Below are positions 12,262 through 22,059 of a DNA stretch of 64,000 nt, in pieces. A model generated the notes under the pieces. The model saw nothing but the letters and a program-made list of their open reading frames with translations. It did no database searches and was not told the origin of the DNA. The DNA comes from Syngnathus acus (lineage: Eukaryota; Chordata; Actinopteri; Syngnathiformes; Syngnathidae): contig NC_051107.1 in assembly GCF_901709675.1 (NCBI RefSeq), forward strand, positions 2,287,501 to 2,351,500, written 5' to 3'. Positions within the stretch are counted from its first letter, which is position 1; each line of letters opens with the position of its first letter. The position numbers were made by a program, and so were the translations under genes.

Positions 12262-14021
12262 GTGGAAAACATATTGGAACGCGGCCCCGAGGACTAGAGC
12301 TTGACACCTGTGACCCATGACCATGATATTTCCCTACTAATGTGGCCTGTTATTAGGTACATTTGAAAATGGCGGTGTACCTAATTGAGTGTCCAAGTGA
12401 CATCACATCAACCAGCCAATCAGAAAGTGGGGGTGAGGGCGGGTGTGGCACTTTTCACTTTCAGTTCAGCTTTGGCCATGATTTTTCCCTAATGAAGTGG
12501 CCTGTTATTAGGTACACTTGAAAATGGCGGTGTACCTAATGGAGTGTCCGTGTGAGTCCCTCGTTAAGTGCACCTGCGTGAAAAGTTTTAGCTCCTTCAG
12601 AACGTGAAATGCGCTAAATCTTTTCACGCAGGTGTGTTTAACGAGGGTGGAAAACATATTGGAACGCGGCCCCGAGGACTAGAGCTTGACACCTGTGACC
12701 CATGACCATGATATTTCCCTACTAATGTGGCCTGTTATTAGGTACATTTGAAAATGGCCGTGTACCTAATTGAGTGTCCAAGTGACATCACATCAACCAG
12801 CCAATCAGAAAGTGGGGGTGAGGGCGGGTGTGGCACTTTTCACTTTCAGTTCAGCTTTGGCCATGATTTTTCCCTAATGAAGTGGCCTGTTATTAGGTAC
12901 ACTTGAAAGTGGCGGTGTACCTAATGGAGTGTCCGTGTGATTCCCTCGTTAAGTGCACCTGCGTGAAAAGTTTTAGCTCCTGCAGAACATGAAATGAGCT
13001 AAATCTTTTCACGCAGGTGTGTTTAACGAGGGTGGAAAACATATTGGAACGCGGCCCCGAGGACTAGAGCTTGACACCTGTGACCTTTGACCATGATATT
13101 TCCCTAATAATGTGGCCTGTTATTAGGTACACTTGAAAATGGCGGTGTACCTAATGGAGTGTCCGTGTGATTCCCTCGTTAAGTGCACCTGCGTGAAAAG
13201 TTTTAGCTCCTGCAGTACGTGAAAATGACCAAAAACTTTTCCCGCAGGTGCGCTTAACGAGGGTCACTTGGAAAACATGTTGGAATGCGGCCCCGAGGAC
13301 GAGAGCTTGACACCTGTGACCTTTGACCATGATATTTCCCTAATAAAGTGGCCTGTTATTAGGTACACTTGAAAATGGCGGTGTACCTAATGGAGTGTCC
13401 GTGTGACGTCACAGATCAACCAGCCAATCAGAAAGTGGGGGTGAGGGCGGGTGTGGCACTTTTCACTTTCAGTTAAGCTTTGGCCATGATTTTTCCCTAA
13501 TGAAGTGGCCCATCATTAAGTACACTTGAAAATGGCGGTGTACCTAATGGAGTGTCCGTGTGATTCCCTCGTTAAGTGCACCTGCGTGAAAAGTTTTAGC
13601 TCCTGCAGAACGTGAAATGCGCTAAATCTTTTCACGCAGGTGTGTTTAACGAGGGTGGAAAACATATTGGAACGCGGCCCCAAGGACTAGAGCTTGACAC
13701 CTGTGACCTTTGACCATGAGATTTCCCTAATAATGTGGCCTGTTATTAGGTACACTTGAAAATGGCGGTGTACCTAATGGAGTGTCCGTGTGATTCCCTC
13801 GTTAAGTGCACCTGCGTGAAAAGTTTTAGCTCCTGCAGTACGTGAAAATGACCAAAAACTTTTCACGCAGGTGCGCTTAACGAGGGTCACTTGGAAAACA
13901 TGTTGGAATGCGGCCCCGAGGACTAGAGCTTGACACCTGTGACCTTTGACCATGATATTTCCCTAATAAAGTGGCCTGTTATTAGGTACACTTGAAAATG
14001 GCGGTGTACCTAATGGAGTGT

Positions 14022-14095
14022 CCGTAACCCTAACCCCACCCGCCCTCACCCCCACCTCCTGATTGGCTGGTTGATCTGTGACGTCACTTGGACAA
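14022..14095. repeat. Array edge: telomere-like AACCCTAACCCC joined to inverted A segment
   Basis: The final monomer breaks after GTGTCCGT into AACCCTAACCCC. It then continues as the reverse complement of the A-monomer segment (CCACCTCCTGATTGGCTGG, then TGACGTCACTTGGAC). This marks a rearrangement boundary. Confidence 0.85.
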
Positions 14096-14229
14096 TTTAA
14101 AGTACTGTTAGTCATTGTGGGAGCTCTAATAATTTTTTTTAGAGGTACCATAAATGTAAATGTTCCAATTCGCCACAAGATGGCGTCTTTCCCTTCCATT
14201 CGTTTTTTGTGAGGCACTGTCATGAGGTT

Positions 14230-14862
14230 TTATTTCCCTTTAGGGTGCTTTATTTAAAATGATCCCGCTGTACAAAGTGTGAAATTCCAAGATGGCAAAT
14301 TACAGCAATACATCCTAAATCAGACAAGCTTTTCACCAATGGTAAAAATTATAATACGCACGAGCATGAAAAACTCAAGATGGTAAAAAACAAAACAAAA
14401 AGCAAGATCAAATAAATTAGGTACAAAACTTTGGATCACACAGCAATGTTTTAAATAAATAGAACTCTGCTTAAGACGTCTGAGGGGATTAAGAAACGAG
14501 AATGCATCTCACTCTTTAGCACTTGAAATTGTATACGTACAACAAAAGTAAAGTAGAAATGTAATAGATTGGACAAGTAAAGTGTTGTCAAGTACAAAAA
14601 AAAAAATTGTGGACGTTTGTCTGGAAAAAAACGTCAGTGGTTCCGGAAGGAAGACCAGCATTATGTGAGGACGCGCTCACATGTCCACGTCCTTTCGGAG
14701 CGTCTTTGCTTGGGGGGAGTGTCCGGGACGTGCCCGAATATGGCATCAGCGCAGACTATGACGTCACAGTTTCTTCAGTGTGAATGTCCTGCTTGAACAT
14801 TCTTCCTCTTCGACCTCCTTGTGGCTCCAGGTTTTGGCACGGTGGCAAAGCACGCTTTTATT
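14230..14862 (-). other. 3' untranslated region of the TIN2-like gene
   Basis: The region runs from the stop at 14863 to the AATAAA signals on the minus strand at 14254-14249 and 14234-14229. It is non-coding apart from a basic open stretch just after the stop in another frame. Confidence 0.5.
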
Positions 14863-17800
14863 TTACGACTCTGCAGCACAGCAAAAGTAGTTTTTAAATC
14901 TTTTTTTAGGTGGGGGGGTGATCATGTAAAATTAAAAGTGCTCATAAATACAAAGTTTTACGACATAAAACAGCTCCAGATTAAATGTTAAATACAACAG
15001 AACTGTGTCAGCACACAACTAAAAGAGAACATCTTCTCAGTCTCCAAAATGACTCACCTATGACCTCAGCCGCATCGTCGGGCTGCTGGTCGGCTACAAG
15101 GTACTTGTCGCCAAATATCTTGACCAGCTGGTCAAAATACTTGCACTCCTGCTTGTCTCCTCTGCAAACACGAGACAGCATCAGAGCCTGGCGTAGACCA
15201 ACCAGGAAGTACCTCGCGTGCGTCCGACGCTTACTTCCTGCCGTCAAGGAACTGCCGGAAGCTGTACTTGAGCCGCTTGATTCGGGTCTGGCACTGCTCG
15301 GGTGTGCGCTGGTAGCCCTGGTTGGCCAGGGCCTCTGAGATCTGCATGAAGATGTGCTTGTTCTTGGTGCAGCTCTTCAGGTTCTCCTGGACATCCTCGC
15401 TGCCCCAGACGCTCAGCAGAACCTCCGTCTCGCCATCGCTCCACGGGTGCTTGGAGTTGTCCGACAGCCACTGGTTGCCCGGGGAAACCACAAAATCTGG
15501 ATGGGATACATTGGACGTATAAAACCTTGCTGTACTTCTTTTTCCAAATTTTGACAGATTTCTTTGGGGCATCACCTCTGATGGGCTCGTACGCGCCGTT
15601 GTCGGGCTCGTCTGGCGCCGGGATGCCCACGACCGAGGAGTCCGACTTTAAATCCCGACTGAAGATTTCCTCCATTTCTCGGAAGAACTTGAAGTCCTGC
15701 CTGTAAACAAAAGACCCAATTGGAATTTTCCCTACCTGCGTGTTGTAGACATTCAAGACTCAAAATTTATATTCCACTAAAAAGCACCAAACTGACTTTT
15801 CATGGAGGAAACCATATTTAAGGCGCTTGATGCGGGTGTAGCACTGCTCGGTGGTTCTGGAGTAGCCTCGATTGCTCATCCGCTCCGAGATGAACTCGAA
15901 GACGTGGCGGTTCTTTAGGCAGACCCTCAGCGTCATCTGCACGTTGTCCTCCCCCCAGATCTCCAGCAGCGTACGCGTCTCCTTGTCCGACCACGGCGTC
16001 TTCCTGTTCGCGTCGGGCACCAGGTGGCTGGTGGACGGCTGCTCGTCTGAAACGGAGGGAAGGAACCTGAAGAGCCTGGCAGACGTTTGGACTCAAAATG
16101 GATTCCATGGCGAGTGGACCTACAGACGTCTGCGTAGGTTTCTTCGAGGGGTTTCAAGAAAACAGATGCGGAAGACGAGGACGTGTCTGCGTCGTTGAAA
16201 AGGGAGTTGTCACCCAGCACCGGAGCGAGGAGGTTGAAATAACGAAAGGCTCCGGATCGACCATTCCTGAAAAACAAATAAATACAACTCAAAATGAAAA
16301 ACAATAACACACACTCGTCAAGTCTTTTTTTTATTGTTGCTTACCTGCGGCTGTTGCAGTAGCGCCTGTAGGTCTTCTTCAGCCGCTTGATCCTGGCCTG
16401 GCACTGCTCGGCGCTGCGGGCGTAGCCGGCGGCGGCCAGCCTCTCGGCGATGTCCACGAAGATGTGGCCGTTGCGGATGCACGTCTTCAGGCTGTGCTGC
16501 ACGTCGTCGGCCGCCCACACCTCCACCAGGGCCTCCGTCTCCCGCTCGCCCCACGGCACATTCAGCGAGTCCAGCGCCACCGCGTCCTGCTCGCTTTCGT
16601 CCAACTCGTCCGGCGGCGGTACCACCTCCGCGCCCAACACTTGCTCCATCTGGTTGTAGAATTTGTCGTCTACTCGCCTCCCGAATCTAAAACCAACAAC
16701 TCTTCACTCAGCGGACGATGAATTCGGTCCGCCTACACGCAACAACGCCACTAACTTTTTCTCCTCGTAAGCCTTGAGGAAGTTACTCTTCAGCGTCTTG
16801 ACTTTCTCGTGGCACTGCTCCGGCGTTTTGGTGTAGCCGAGGTCGTGCAGCCGCCGGGACATTTCGGCGTAAACGTGCCCGTTGGAGACGAAACCGGTGA
16901 GCGAGCGCTGCACTTCCTCTTCTCCCCAGATATCGATCAGCGCCGACGTCTCCTCGTCCGACCACGAGCTGACGGATAGTCCCACTTCTCCCTCTGACGG
17001 ACGCGGCGAAACATTTTAGGTTTTCGAGTTGACGCTGTCGAACCCGGCTGCTCCTCTTTACCTGTTTCGGTCACAGAGTCGCCGCCGTTGGAGTCTTCCG
17101 AAATTTCGATGGGATCCGTGATGCCGGCGGTGGAGGTGGACGGACGCTTGTCCAGGATTTGTTCCATCAAATCAAAGAACTTGAAATTGACCTTATCGTT
17201 CCCAGGTGTGCTGCGAACAACAAAACAAAGACAAACCTTGATATATTTGAAGGAGCTGAAAAGTCTTTTTGTGTTTGTTTTTTTCACCTCATGTTGTCCC
17301 GACAATGCCAGTAGTTGGTCTTGAGCCGTTTGATTCTGGTATGGCACTGCTCGGAGGTGCGGGTGAAGCCGTGGACGGACAGCTTCTCTGATATATCGTT
17401 GAAAATGTGAACGTTGGGCGGGAAGCCTTTGGTGTTCTGCTGGATCTAAGAACAAATGAGAGGTAAAACATAAATAACAATGTGAAATTGTTCTGAAAAG
17501 CTTACCTGTGATTCTCCCCAGAGCTCCAGAAGGATGACGGTCTCTTTGTCAGCCCAGGGGACTTTCTTCCTGTCTTCCTGGAGGCTGACAAAAGACACTG
17601 GGGGCACAAATAAAGCGGGAAAACGTGACTTGTGGTACAAGGGCTCCCTCTAGTGGTGAACGGTGGAATCATAGAATGAAAAGTTCAGGCAGCGTAAAGT
17701 TAAGTGAGAAAATTCAAGTACAATTTGTATTTAACCTTGAAGTACAAAACAAAAAAAGATGTGTGGGATTTCAAATGTTTCGGTGGAGAGTCTTTAATCG

Positions 17801-20800
17801 TACCGGCATCCTGAATGGAGCAGGAGGGCGAGTCGTTGTCATCGGTCTCGGTCTCGTTCGGCTGCGGCGTCGATGGGTTCTCTTTCAATAAAAACCTCGC
17901 TAGCTCGTTGTAAAACTTGCACTGAACTTGCTCCAGGCCCTTCATGCTGCAGAAGACAAAAACGAGTCAGGTGCGAGGAGCTCCAATACAATGAAAAAGA
18001 AATATTTTTTTTAGTCACAGTTACTTGTTTTCGTAGCACTGCCTGAAACTGGACTTGAGCCTTTTCAGCCTGGTTTGGCACTGCTCGGGCGTCCTGGAGA
18101 AGCCCTGGGCGGCCATCTTGGTGGAGATGACGGGGAACATGTGCATGGTTCTGTTGGTTCCTCTCATCTCTTGCTGCATCTTCTCTTGGCCCCAAGTGTT
18201 GATGAGGGCAAGCGTCTCCTGCTCCGTCCACGGCACATTCCTCGTTCCTTTCAGCAGAAGGACATTTCATCTTAGTGTCCAGTTTGTCTTTGTGACAAAA
18301 TGGGGGCACCGTACCCATTTCCTGACTGGTCTGTCCCACAATCTGCAAGTCCTCATCGCCGTCCTGAGACTCTTCATCGTCGATGCCCTCGTCGATGTCG
18401 TACGCCGTATCGGGCGCGGCGGCAGCGGCGGTGGCCGGCGAGCCCAGCACCCGCTTCATGTGCTCGTAAAACGTATGCTCCACTCTGGAGGTGCCTCTAA
18501 AGAAGATGGCGTTTTAGTTGAATGGCAACAAGGAGCCAGCGAGAAGAACTGACAACTTACTTATTTTGGCGGAAGCCTTTCTTCAGCCGTTTCATGCGCG
18601 TCTGACACTGTTCCACCGTCCTCTTGAAGCCCCTCTCGGCCATCTTCTGGGCGATCTGGACGTAAATGTGGCGGTTTTTCAAGCAGCCCTTCAAGGCCCG
18701 CTGCACAGAGTCATTTCCCCAAATGTCCAGCAGGTGGAGCGTCTCCTCCTCCGTCCAGGGAAGCTTTGTCTCGCTCGCCTGACCTTCATGAGCGTCTTCA
18801 CAAGGGAAAGAAGTTGGGGGTCACTTGGAAATGTCCTTATTTTTGAAGCCCTCAATAAAAACAAAAATTAAGTTCATAACCACTGTACTAACCTGTGTAA
18901 TCTCCCCATATGGAGATGAGGGGAGATTCACCAGAATTTTCATCATCCTTTGAGGACTCTCTGCAAAAGAAAAATGTCATCTTATTTTATTCTCTTCAAT
19001 GACATGCAACACTCACAACTAATAGTTCCCTTACAAGAACGACGACAACTCCATCCTCTGCTTTGCCGGCGTCTCCACGCTTCCACCGCTCAACCTCCTC
19101 TTTCTGAGAGCCCGCCCGCCTCTGAAGCTTTGGCTGAGGTCGCCGGCCGCCAGCACCTCGGGTTCAGGCTCGGGGTCGTTGCACGTGGTAAGGTCGATGG
19201 TTTCGTCGCAGGAATTCTGCTTCCTGGCCTCCTGAGCTAAGTCGCGAAGCCTCCTGCTCGCCGTCTCCGGGGTGCTCGTGTTGACGGGCGCGTCAGGCCG
19301 CGCGTGCTGCTCAGAGGGCCTCGGGTCTCTGTGAGCGGGCAAGTAGGAGGTAGCGTCCGTGGCAGCTTTGGTCCCGGGCGGAAGGGACATGGAGGTGAGG
19401 ATGCAGTCGTCCATAGGTAAAAACCTCGGATCTACACAAGAATATAAAGTCATCAAGAACCTCTTTTTAAATTTCTAGACTTTATAGTGATCAAAACCAC
19501 CACAACACCTTTCTCCTCAAAATGCCCAAGGTTTCTGTGGTGTTCAAGTAGAGCCTTCATGTCCGCCGGTGGGAAAAAGGATTGTAAACAGTCGCTGAGG
19601 AAGGACGGAGCGTCTCCGAGTAAAGTTGACAGCTGAGGAGAGAGGGTACAATCAGTGCCTTCAAAAATAATAACAAGGAGCTTCGAACCCCATGTGCAGT
19701 GTTTTGATGCTAAAAAAAAAAAAGGCACCTGTGTGAAGTCAGGGACTGGGAGCAGCTCCTCCAGTCGGGATATAAACTCCCACACCAGCATCTCCAGCGC
19801 CGCGTCATACTTTGGCCCAAAGTACACAGGAAAGATTTCCTAGGAGAAAGAGAAGATGGCTTCCGTGTTGGAATATCTTCAAGAAGATGGTTGATGTGTG
19901 GTCTCACCTCAAAAAAGTACTTCCTCTCTACTGGATCCTCCAGTAAGGAGTGCACCAGCTCCACAAAGTTCACCTCCGACTCCTCCACCAGGTCGATGGT
20001 GCTCTGTCAACACACAAAACTAATCCCATTGAGGCAAGGTTAAAACATTTTTTTAATGATGATGCTTTACTCACATGGTGATCCTTGGCTGTGCTGACAG
20101 GAGCTTTGATTCGGTCCAGATGAGGCTGCATGGTGCGCATATCTACCGGCTGCTCGCCTCGGCACAATTCTAAAACCAGCTGAACCCACGCGCACACACA
20201 AAACCCATCCAACCATATTCAATTCGCCCCGTTGCAAGAATAAAGTGCCGGGAGACGTTTTATTACCGACCCTGGCCCTGAGTCCCAGAGTGAGCTGAGC
20301 CCTCTGGCTGTATGTCATGAGCTCGGGGACCAGCTCTGTCACCATGGTAACAAACTCCTCCAGCATGCCGTAGTGGTCCACCAGTCCCTGTTGCACCACA
20401 CGCCACATCGCAGCCGATAGCAGCTGCAAGGGCGGAGCCAGGAGGCGGAGGTAATGCACGGGGAGGTCGTTCGCTGAAAAAAACAAAAACAATCGTTATT
20501 GATTTGGTTTTGATCAATTTTTTTAAAGGGTCCAAAAAATGACTTCATAAGGTATGACAGACTGAGTTGTATTGACCTTTAAGTGCGATTCATTCGCATT
20601 AAATCTTGAACTGCTTGTTTTTTTTAAATACTATTCCAAAGGTTTCCACTTTTAGTGGCAATAGATTTGAATGGAAATATGATTATCATGAATATCATAC
20701 AGCCGTAGCATCCCGGCCATCGTGGCAAGCAATCTGATTCGTCCACACCCGCAGGCCCTTCATGTATTGGTTCACATGGCAACAGCATCCATCCCATAAT

Positions 20801-21060
20801 ATGTCGTCGACAGGACAAGGGTCAGCTGATCAGACCGATAGTAGTAGCCCCAAGAATAGGAGCATGACGCTTAAGAGCCACACTTCACATGTTAATTCGT
20901 GCTGGGTACTAGCAAACACATACACTAGCCGGAACTTGAACGCCTCGTCACCTAGTTACCCGCAATAAAGCTAGTTAATGAACCCTTTTCTGTTTTTGTG
21001 TAACATGAAAGAAGACGCACCTCGACTGCTGCCATTTTCAGCTCCTCGTTTTATTTCCAT
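14863..21060 (-). CDS. TIN2-like (TINF2 N-terminal TRFH domain) protein with seven tandem Myb/SANT-like domains
   Basis: Twenty-three exons join in phase to about 1,265 residues. Exons: 21060-21021, 20473-20271, 20179-20075, 20003-19908, 19839-19729, 19632-19509, 19431-19035, 18960-18893, 18795-18561, 18496-18315, 18247-18025, 17946-17804, 17597-17506, 17445-17288, 17210-17062, 16993-16756, 16686-16345, 16266-16124, 16046-15797, 15700-15576, 15496-15235, 15161-15058, 14870-14863. The start ATG at 21060 (MEIKRGAENGSSR) is the only nearby one whose frame fits the donor at 21020. Residues 20-225 match the TIN2 TRFH-like domain, which in mammals holds TRF1, TRF2 and TPP1 together at telomeres. 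Residues 227-381 are a polar linker with a basic NLS-like run. Residues 394-1228 carry seven Myb/SANT-like domains, each ending in an EQC..R.K.LK helix. Telomeric function is inferred. The last exon and the weak donor after exon 2 (AGG|gtcggt) are the least certain parts. It may be the fish tinf2 ortholog or a paralog. Confidence 0.88.
15235..15496 (-). other. Myb/SANT-like repeat 7 of 7 (exon 21, phase 1-2)
   Basis: Residues 1159-1228. It starts PWSDGETEVLLSVWGSEDVQ and ends GYQRTPEQCQTRIKRLKYSF. Confidence 0.84.
15797..16046 (-). other. Myb/SANT-like repeat 6 of 7 (exon 19, phase 1-2)
   Basis: Residues 1034-1098. It starts PWSDKETRTLLEIWGEDNVQ and ends GYSRTTEQCYTRIKRLKYGF. Confidence 0.84.
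16345..16686 (-). other. Linker plus Myb/SANT-like repeat 5 of 7 (exon 17, phase 2-2)
   Basis: Linker and domain are fused on one exon of 342 bases. The linker motif is DDKFYNQMEQVLG (about 861-873). The domain (899-967) starts PWGERETEALVEVWAADDVQ and ends YARSAEQCQARIKRLKKTY. The separating intron found in other repeats is absent. Confidence 0.83.
16756..16993 (-). other. Myb/SANT-like repeat 4 of 7 (exon 16, phase 1-2)
   Basis: Residues 785-853. It starts SWSDEETSALIDIWGEEEVQ and ends GYTKTPEQCHEKVKTLKSNF. It diverges slightly in having EKVKTLK in place of TRIKRLK. Confidence 0.83.
17288..17597 (-). other. Myb/SANT-like repeat 3 of 7 (exons 13 and 14)
   Basis: Residues about 655-725. The first helix (VPWADKETVILLELWGES) is on exon 13 and the remainder (NVHIFNDISEKL, GFTRTSEQCHTRIKRLK) on exon 14. 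A phase-0 intron of 60 bases (17446-17505) splits this repeat only, so it was probably gained here. Confidence 0.8.
18025..18247 (-). other. Myb/SANT-like repeat 2 of 7 (exon 11, phase 1-2)
   Basis: Residues 526-594. It starts PWTEQETLALINTWGQEKMQ and ends GFSRTPEQCQTRLKRLKSSF. Confidence 0.85.
18561..18795 (-). other. Myb/SANT-like repeat 1 of 7 (exon 9, phase 1-2)
   Basis: The domain spans residues 394-459. It starts PWTEEETLHLLDIWG, continues KNRHIYVQIAQKM, and ends ERGFKRTVEQCQTRMKRLKK. The three tryptophan/hydrophobic helices of the trihelix-type family are complete. Confidence 0.85.
19035..19431 (-). other. Polar linker exon 7 with NLS-like and SIM-like motifs
   Basis: Residues 227-358 are low in hydrophobics, rich in Pro, Ser and Thr, and probably disordered. 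CDETIDLTTCNDPEPEPE (about 301-318) looks like a SUMO-interaction motif followed by acidic residues. RALRKRRLSGG (about 333-343) looks like a nuclear localisation signal. Confidence 0.5.
19509..20473 (-). other. TRFH-like (TINF2_N) domain exons 2-6
   Basis: The order of conserved blocks is YLRLLAPPLQLLSAAMWRVV, QRAQLTLGLRAR, LVLELCRGEQPVDM, YFFEEIFPVYFGPKYDAALE and VWEFISRLEELLPVPDF. Each has a counterpart in mammalian TIN2, for example A-SWQVV, MGLKAK-VVVEL, YGEPFLAAMEKL and LEKALPTP. The domain is all-helical in known structures and is the docking hub of shelterin. Confidence 0.85.
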
Positions 21061-21300
21061 TTAGCAGCTGACTGACAAAACCCGAGCGGACCCCACCACT
21101 TGGGCTGGGAGTACGTCGAGTGGGGGCACAAAAAGCGTGACAATAACCGACGAACTCTGCCAGCTCGCGCCGTTAGCTCCGTTTGGTAGCGGGTAGCCGC
21201 TTCGGGCTCTTGTTTTTAGCCTGGCAAAAAAGGGGGAGGAGAGGAAGAACGGAACAATGGTTGCTGGTCTCATCCGCCTCAGTCCAGATCACAGCAAACC
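21061..21300 (-). promoter_or_regulatory. Promoter and 5' leader of the TIN2-like gene (candidate)
   Basis: A moderately CpG-rich stretch directly upstream of the ATG at 21060, with no TATA box evident. It probably contains the transcription start, which I cannot place exactly. Confidence 0.4.
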
Positions 21301-21359
21301 CCCTTTCCTGGTTGGCTGACGAAGACCGGGACGAACCAGTAATAGCGGCTTTGTGACGC

Positions 21360-21830
21360 TAGATGGCAATATCGCTTTTACAACCACTTCCGGTGTGACT
21401 GACGTTGAAACTGACTTCAAGCGGATATGGGGGAAAAGGGTTTTAAAAAAAGTAAAACATAACACAGAACAGAATATTATATTTATGCACATTTGAATTC
21501 ATTTTTTTAATTCAAAATAACTGCTAAATGACGCAGGTTGATGAAAATGTATTTACATTCACTTCTGGTTTTTGCTGACGTCACACTTGACCTCAGCAGA
21601 TTAAAACAATTGAACAGAATTTGATCTTTGTGTTTTACATTTTGTCAATTATAAAAAAATAACAGAACGGTATATTTGTAAAGTTTGGATTTTATTGTCG
21701 TTCTTGTATAAATAAATACTTTAAAACGTTAGGTGGTGAAACCTTTTTTGCATTCACTTCCGGTTTATGGCAACGTCATTCAGGCCTCGGTTTCAGAAAA
21801 AAATATTTTACAGAACGTAGTTTTTTTAAA
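21360..21830. repeat. Degenerate direct repeats carrying CACTTCCGG and TGACGT motifs
   Basis: Three stretches share the order (A)CACTTC(C/T)GG, then a TGACGT- or AACGTCA-like site 10-15 bases later, then an A/T-rich tail with ACAGAAC. They begin near 21,385, 21,558 and 21,754. Copies are diverged. Confidence 0.4.
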
Positions 21831-22059
21831 TTATGACTCGTCGCTTGAAAAAGAATATAATTGAAGTAATCTTATATTATGTCTTACAAAGTTTTGTATT
21901 CACAAATGTAATTTTTCAAAGACCGTTACAATTCAGACAAATTGTTTCATTATTTCCCCTCTGTTTTTATGTGATTTACAGTTTGTTAATAATTTTTCAA
22001 GACTGCAGTTATTAACTTTGAGCCCCACGCTTCTCAATTTCATTTTTTATTAGTTTAAA

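Larger units (their letters stand above)
11561..14105. repeat. Higher-order tandem array of 155 bp (A) and 230 bp (B) monomers
   Basis: Each monomer begins with a variant of CCTAATGAAGTGGCCTGTTA and a short inverted pair (GGTACAC ... GTGTACC). Starts of the GGCC-TGTTATTAGG landmark fall near 11574, 11731, 11961, 12116, 12346, 12501, 12731, 12886, 13116, 13352, 13509, 13739 and 13976. Spacings therefore alternate at about 155 and 230-237, with two places where two B units are adjacent. A monomers carry GTGACRTCAC, CCAGCCAATCAG and a GGGTGAGGGCGGG box. B monomers carry a long hairpin. After the last head-to-tail unit an A segment appears in inverted orientation, 14,036-14,095. Confidence 0.93.

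Noticed and set aside
14022-14033. True interstitial telomere tract at the satellite edge
   Set aside because: Only about two CCCTAA units are present, too few to claim a telomere repeat rather than a chance junction.
15244-15756. 170-codon minus-strand open frame overlapping exons 20-21 of the TIN2-like gene
   Set aside because: It is an out-of-frame shadow running through the intron; the in-phase exons carry the Myb/SANT-like domain.
16124-16266. YFNLLAPVLG in the TIN2-like protein as the TRF1-binding FNLAPLG motif of human TIN2
   Set aside because: It has an extra residue, so the F-x-L-x-P spacing is broken, and it is explained by the linker motif shared with the six other linkers.
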